The notes beneath the pieces are model-generated. The model was given only the letters and a program-made list of their open reading frames with translations. It made no database searches and had not been told where the DNA came from. Shown in pieces: positions 31,559-33,441 of a stretch of 33,441 bases of DNA. Position numbers and translations under genes: made by a program. Every line of letters begins with the position of its first letter. The first letter of the stretch is position 1. This DNA is from Circinella minor (Eukaryota > Mucoromycota > Mucoromycetes > Mucorales > Lichtheimiaceae): contig JAEPRB010000346.1 in NCBI GenBank assembly GCA_016758965.1, positions 1 to 33,441 of the forward strand, given 5' to 3'.

Positions 31559-32424
31559 GTATATTTTACTTATATATATATGCAATCGAATAGTAAAATA
31601 TATATTCTTTGATGATTTTGTATATACTTGTACTTTTTAATAAATAGCTTTTACAAAAAAAAAATGATATCGATAATATAAAATCTTCTTTTCTTCCCTT
31701 TTGGTCCCCCAACACCCAATTTAAGCATTAAATACCAAAAACCTTGACCAATTGGAATTTTCAGTGGCCGCTACTACTCATTGAAATTTTGCCACCGCAT
31801 TGATCAGCTTTTTTTTCATTGGTGCAACTTGAATGAAGGATCAACTTTGAATACAATTAGAGTTGGTAATATGGTTGTTGGAGGCTAAAAAAAAAAGGAA
31901 CGAGAGAAAAAAAAAAAGAATATAGTAAAACTATGACATGAAAAGAGATAAAAAATAAAAAAGGAATGACGATCTTTTTTTTTAATGCTTCAAAAATAAA
32001 AATTCCTTGCATGCTTTATTATTATTGTTTTGCGTGATATGATGCTGAATTGACAAAATAAATAATAATGAAAGTTTCACTTCTAGTTTGTTATATTTGT
32101 TAAAATAAAAATAATGGTGCTACACAATACACCATTATTATTATTATTATGCGGAGCTTGAGAATGATTATATTGGATCAAAGATCATGTGTCGATAAGT
32201 ATAGAAACTTTGAGTTACCTTAAACCTTCGAACCCTTTTTTTTTTGTTATTTTCTTCTTTTCTTTTTTATTTCCTCTCTTTTTTTTTTTTTCTTAACTTC
32301 TTTGTTTTTTATTTGAAAAAGGGAAAGAGAGTTATTTAAAAAGTTTACCTTTTTTTTTCTAAGAAGATTTAACTTTTGTTTTTTTTTTTTATTTTTGTTA
32401 AGAAAAAGCGAATGACACTACGAG
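31430..32424. other. Intergenic region between SNF2 gene and the truncated last gene
   Basis: 3' flank of the SNF2 gene with a T run at 31529-31552. A less AT-rich patch at about 31705-31880 contains CCAATTGG (31750-31757), GCCGCTACTACTC and GCCACCGCATTGATCAGC, which could be upstream promoter elements of the next gene. T/C-rich leader sequence from 32236 to 32400 follows. No coding content was seen. Confidence 0.5.
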
Positions 32425-33406
32425 ATGCAAGACAGTAAATGGTCACCATCTCAGGAATCCTTACCTAGTTACATGGCGCTTTCAAACAATAACTACCCTT
32501 ACCGTGATTCACCATCGCACGCGCCACCACCGCCACCTCCTTCTCAAACAGCACTACCTCCACCACAACACTCTGATATGTCTGGAGAATCTTCGATGCA
32601 CGGGTAAGTTTTTCTTAAAAAAAAAATTATAATTCATCTCCCCTTTTTTTTTATATTATCAATTTTTTTTTTTTTTTTGGTACCTGGTTTTTTAATTTTC
32701 AAAAGAGATAAAGTTATCTTGCAGAAATATTTATATATATATATATATAAAAGAAAATGGGAATTCGTGTACGAGGGTTAGAGAAAAAAGAAAAAGAGAA
32801 TCAGAATGATTGTGATTTGATTTATTGTGTGCAAAAAAAAAAAAAATCATGAGGCAGAGAGAGAGTTAGAGGGGGGGGGGCTTGGGGGTATTTTAGGCTC
32901 ACTTTTTTTTTAGATTACCATAACTTAGAATGGGAAAGGAATTTTTTTTTCTTACGTCGTTGGGAATTTTGGGAGTAAAGGAATAATAGGACGATATAAT
33001 AATGATTATGAATTTGGAGTTATATTAACGTCTTTTATTCTTTATATGTAATATATATATATATAATAGATTGATGTCAATGACACAACCAGGTACACCA
33101 CGACCTGATACAGCATCATTACCACCAACACCTCTTCAAGAAAACAAATCACCCAGTAGTAGTAGTAGTGGAGGAAGTAATGGTGGGGCTTCACGACCTA
33201 CATTACCAGCTCGACCAGCTAGTTTCACAAGCATGACAACTTTCCCGTCTCATCCATATAATCAATTCGCCGGTCCAATCAGAAAACGGAGAACAGAATC
33301 CATCTTTTCATTTGAGATGGGCCCGTCTTTTTCTTCAACAAAACAACTCCAAGAATTGCTTAGTTTAGATCAATCAAATGGGTAAAGTAGACTTCATTTT
33401 TTTTTC

Positions 33407-33441
<35 letters not shown>
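32425..33441 (+). CDS. Disordered Pro/Ser-rich protein, 5' part only
   Basis: Two exons visible: 32425-32603 and 33070-33381, joined in frame (GG|A) across a 466-nt intron. A donor (GTAAAG) at 33382 shows that the gene continues beyond the window. The first 163 residues are Pro/Ser/Gln-rich: HAPPPPPPSQTALPPPQHSD, PGTPRPDTASLPPTPL, a Ser run, then FAGPIRKRRTESIFSFEMGP and TKQLQELLSLDQ. RKRR could be a nuclear signal, and FSFEMGPSFSS...LQELLSLD looks more ordered, perhaps the edge of a folded domain. The chain resembles the N-terminus of a regulatory protein or transcription factor, but no domain is recognisable. This entry includes the final partial intron. Confidence 0.7.
33408..33441. repeat. 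Poly-A run at the window end
   Basis: Thirty-four A residues close the window, inside the second intron of the last gene. Such a run is prone to assembly breaks, so the window end may be a contig end rather than an arbitrary cut. Confidence 0.8.

Noticed and set aside
33408..33441. Poly-A run as the tail of a retroelement
   Set aside because: No element sequence or target-site duplication precedes it; it lies inside an intron and may mark a contig end.
1..33441. Mobile elements, CRISPR arrays, rRNA genes, telomeric repeats
   Set aside because: No transposase or reverse-transcriptase motifs, no regular repeat-spacer pattern, no rRNA signatures and no telomere-type arrays were seen.

Overview
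The window is nuclear DNA of an intron-rich, AT-rich fungus, most likely an early-diverging one (Mucoromycota, probably Mucorales). The reasons are: many short introns (mostly about 70-120 nt) with GTAAGT-like donors and TAG/AAG acceptors; long A, T and CT tracts between genes; poly-Q, poly-N, poly-T and S/T-rich inserts in proteins; and a gene set (TCF25/Rqc1, PEX13, SNF2 ATPase, P450, phytochelatin synthase, caleosin-like protein) that is eukaryotic and fits a mould. The species is not identifiable from sequence alone. All coding models below were spliced by hand from frame, splice signals and family motifs; each closes to a whole number of codons, except the last gene, which runs off the window.

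Layout. 1-1621: mostly empty, with one weak spliced micro-ORF. 1622-4364 (+): TCF25/Rqc1, 7 exons. 4566-6444 (-): RCHY1/Pirh2-type CHY-RING E3 ligase, 4 exons, convergent with TCF25. 8695-11081 (-): microsomal cytochrome P450, 9 exons. 12753-13956 (+): ribosomal protein eS8, 6 exons. 14799-16587 (+): phytochelatin synthase with a presequence-like N-terminus, 3 exons. 16951-18303 (+): peroxin PEX13, 2 exons. 18643-19995 (-): MSP-domain protein, single exon. 20544-22919 (-): caleosin-like protein with a degenerate EF-hand, 5 exons. 25909-27177 (+): unrecognised S/T/N-rich protein, 3 exons. 27803-31429 (+): SNF2-family ATPase, 17 exons including micro-exons of 15, 11 and 9 nt. 32425-end (+): 5' part of a disordered protein, truncated by the window.

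How the genes may relate. Two neighbourhoods stand out. TCF25/Rqc1 (ribosome-associated quality control) lies tail-to-tail, 201 bp apart, with an RCHY1/Pirh2 homologue, an E3 that in mammals ubiquitinates C-terminal tails made during the same quality-control process. Further on, PEX13, a VAP-like MSP protein and a caleosin-like protein sit side by side; all three families act at organelle membranes (peroxisome, ER contact sites, lipid droplets). Fungal gene neighbourhood is weak evidence of shared function, so both are hypotheses. The strongest sequence-level oddities are the micro-exons that split conserved SNF2 motifs, and the loss of calcium- and haem-associated residues in the caleosin-like protein.
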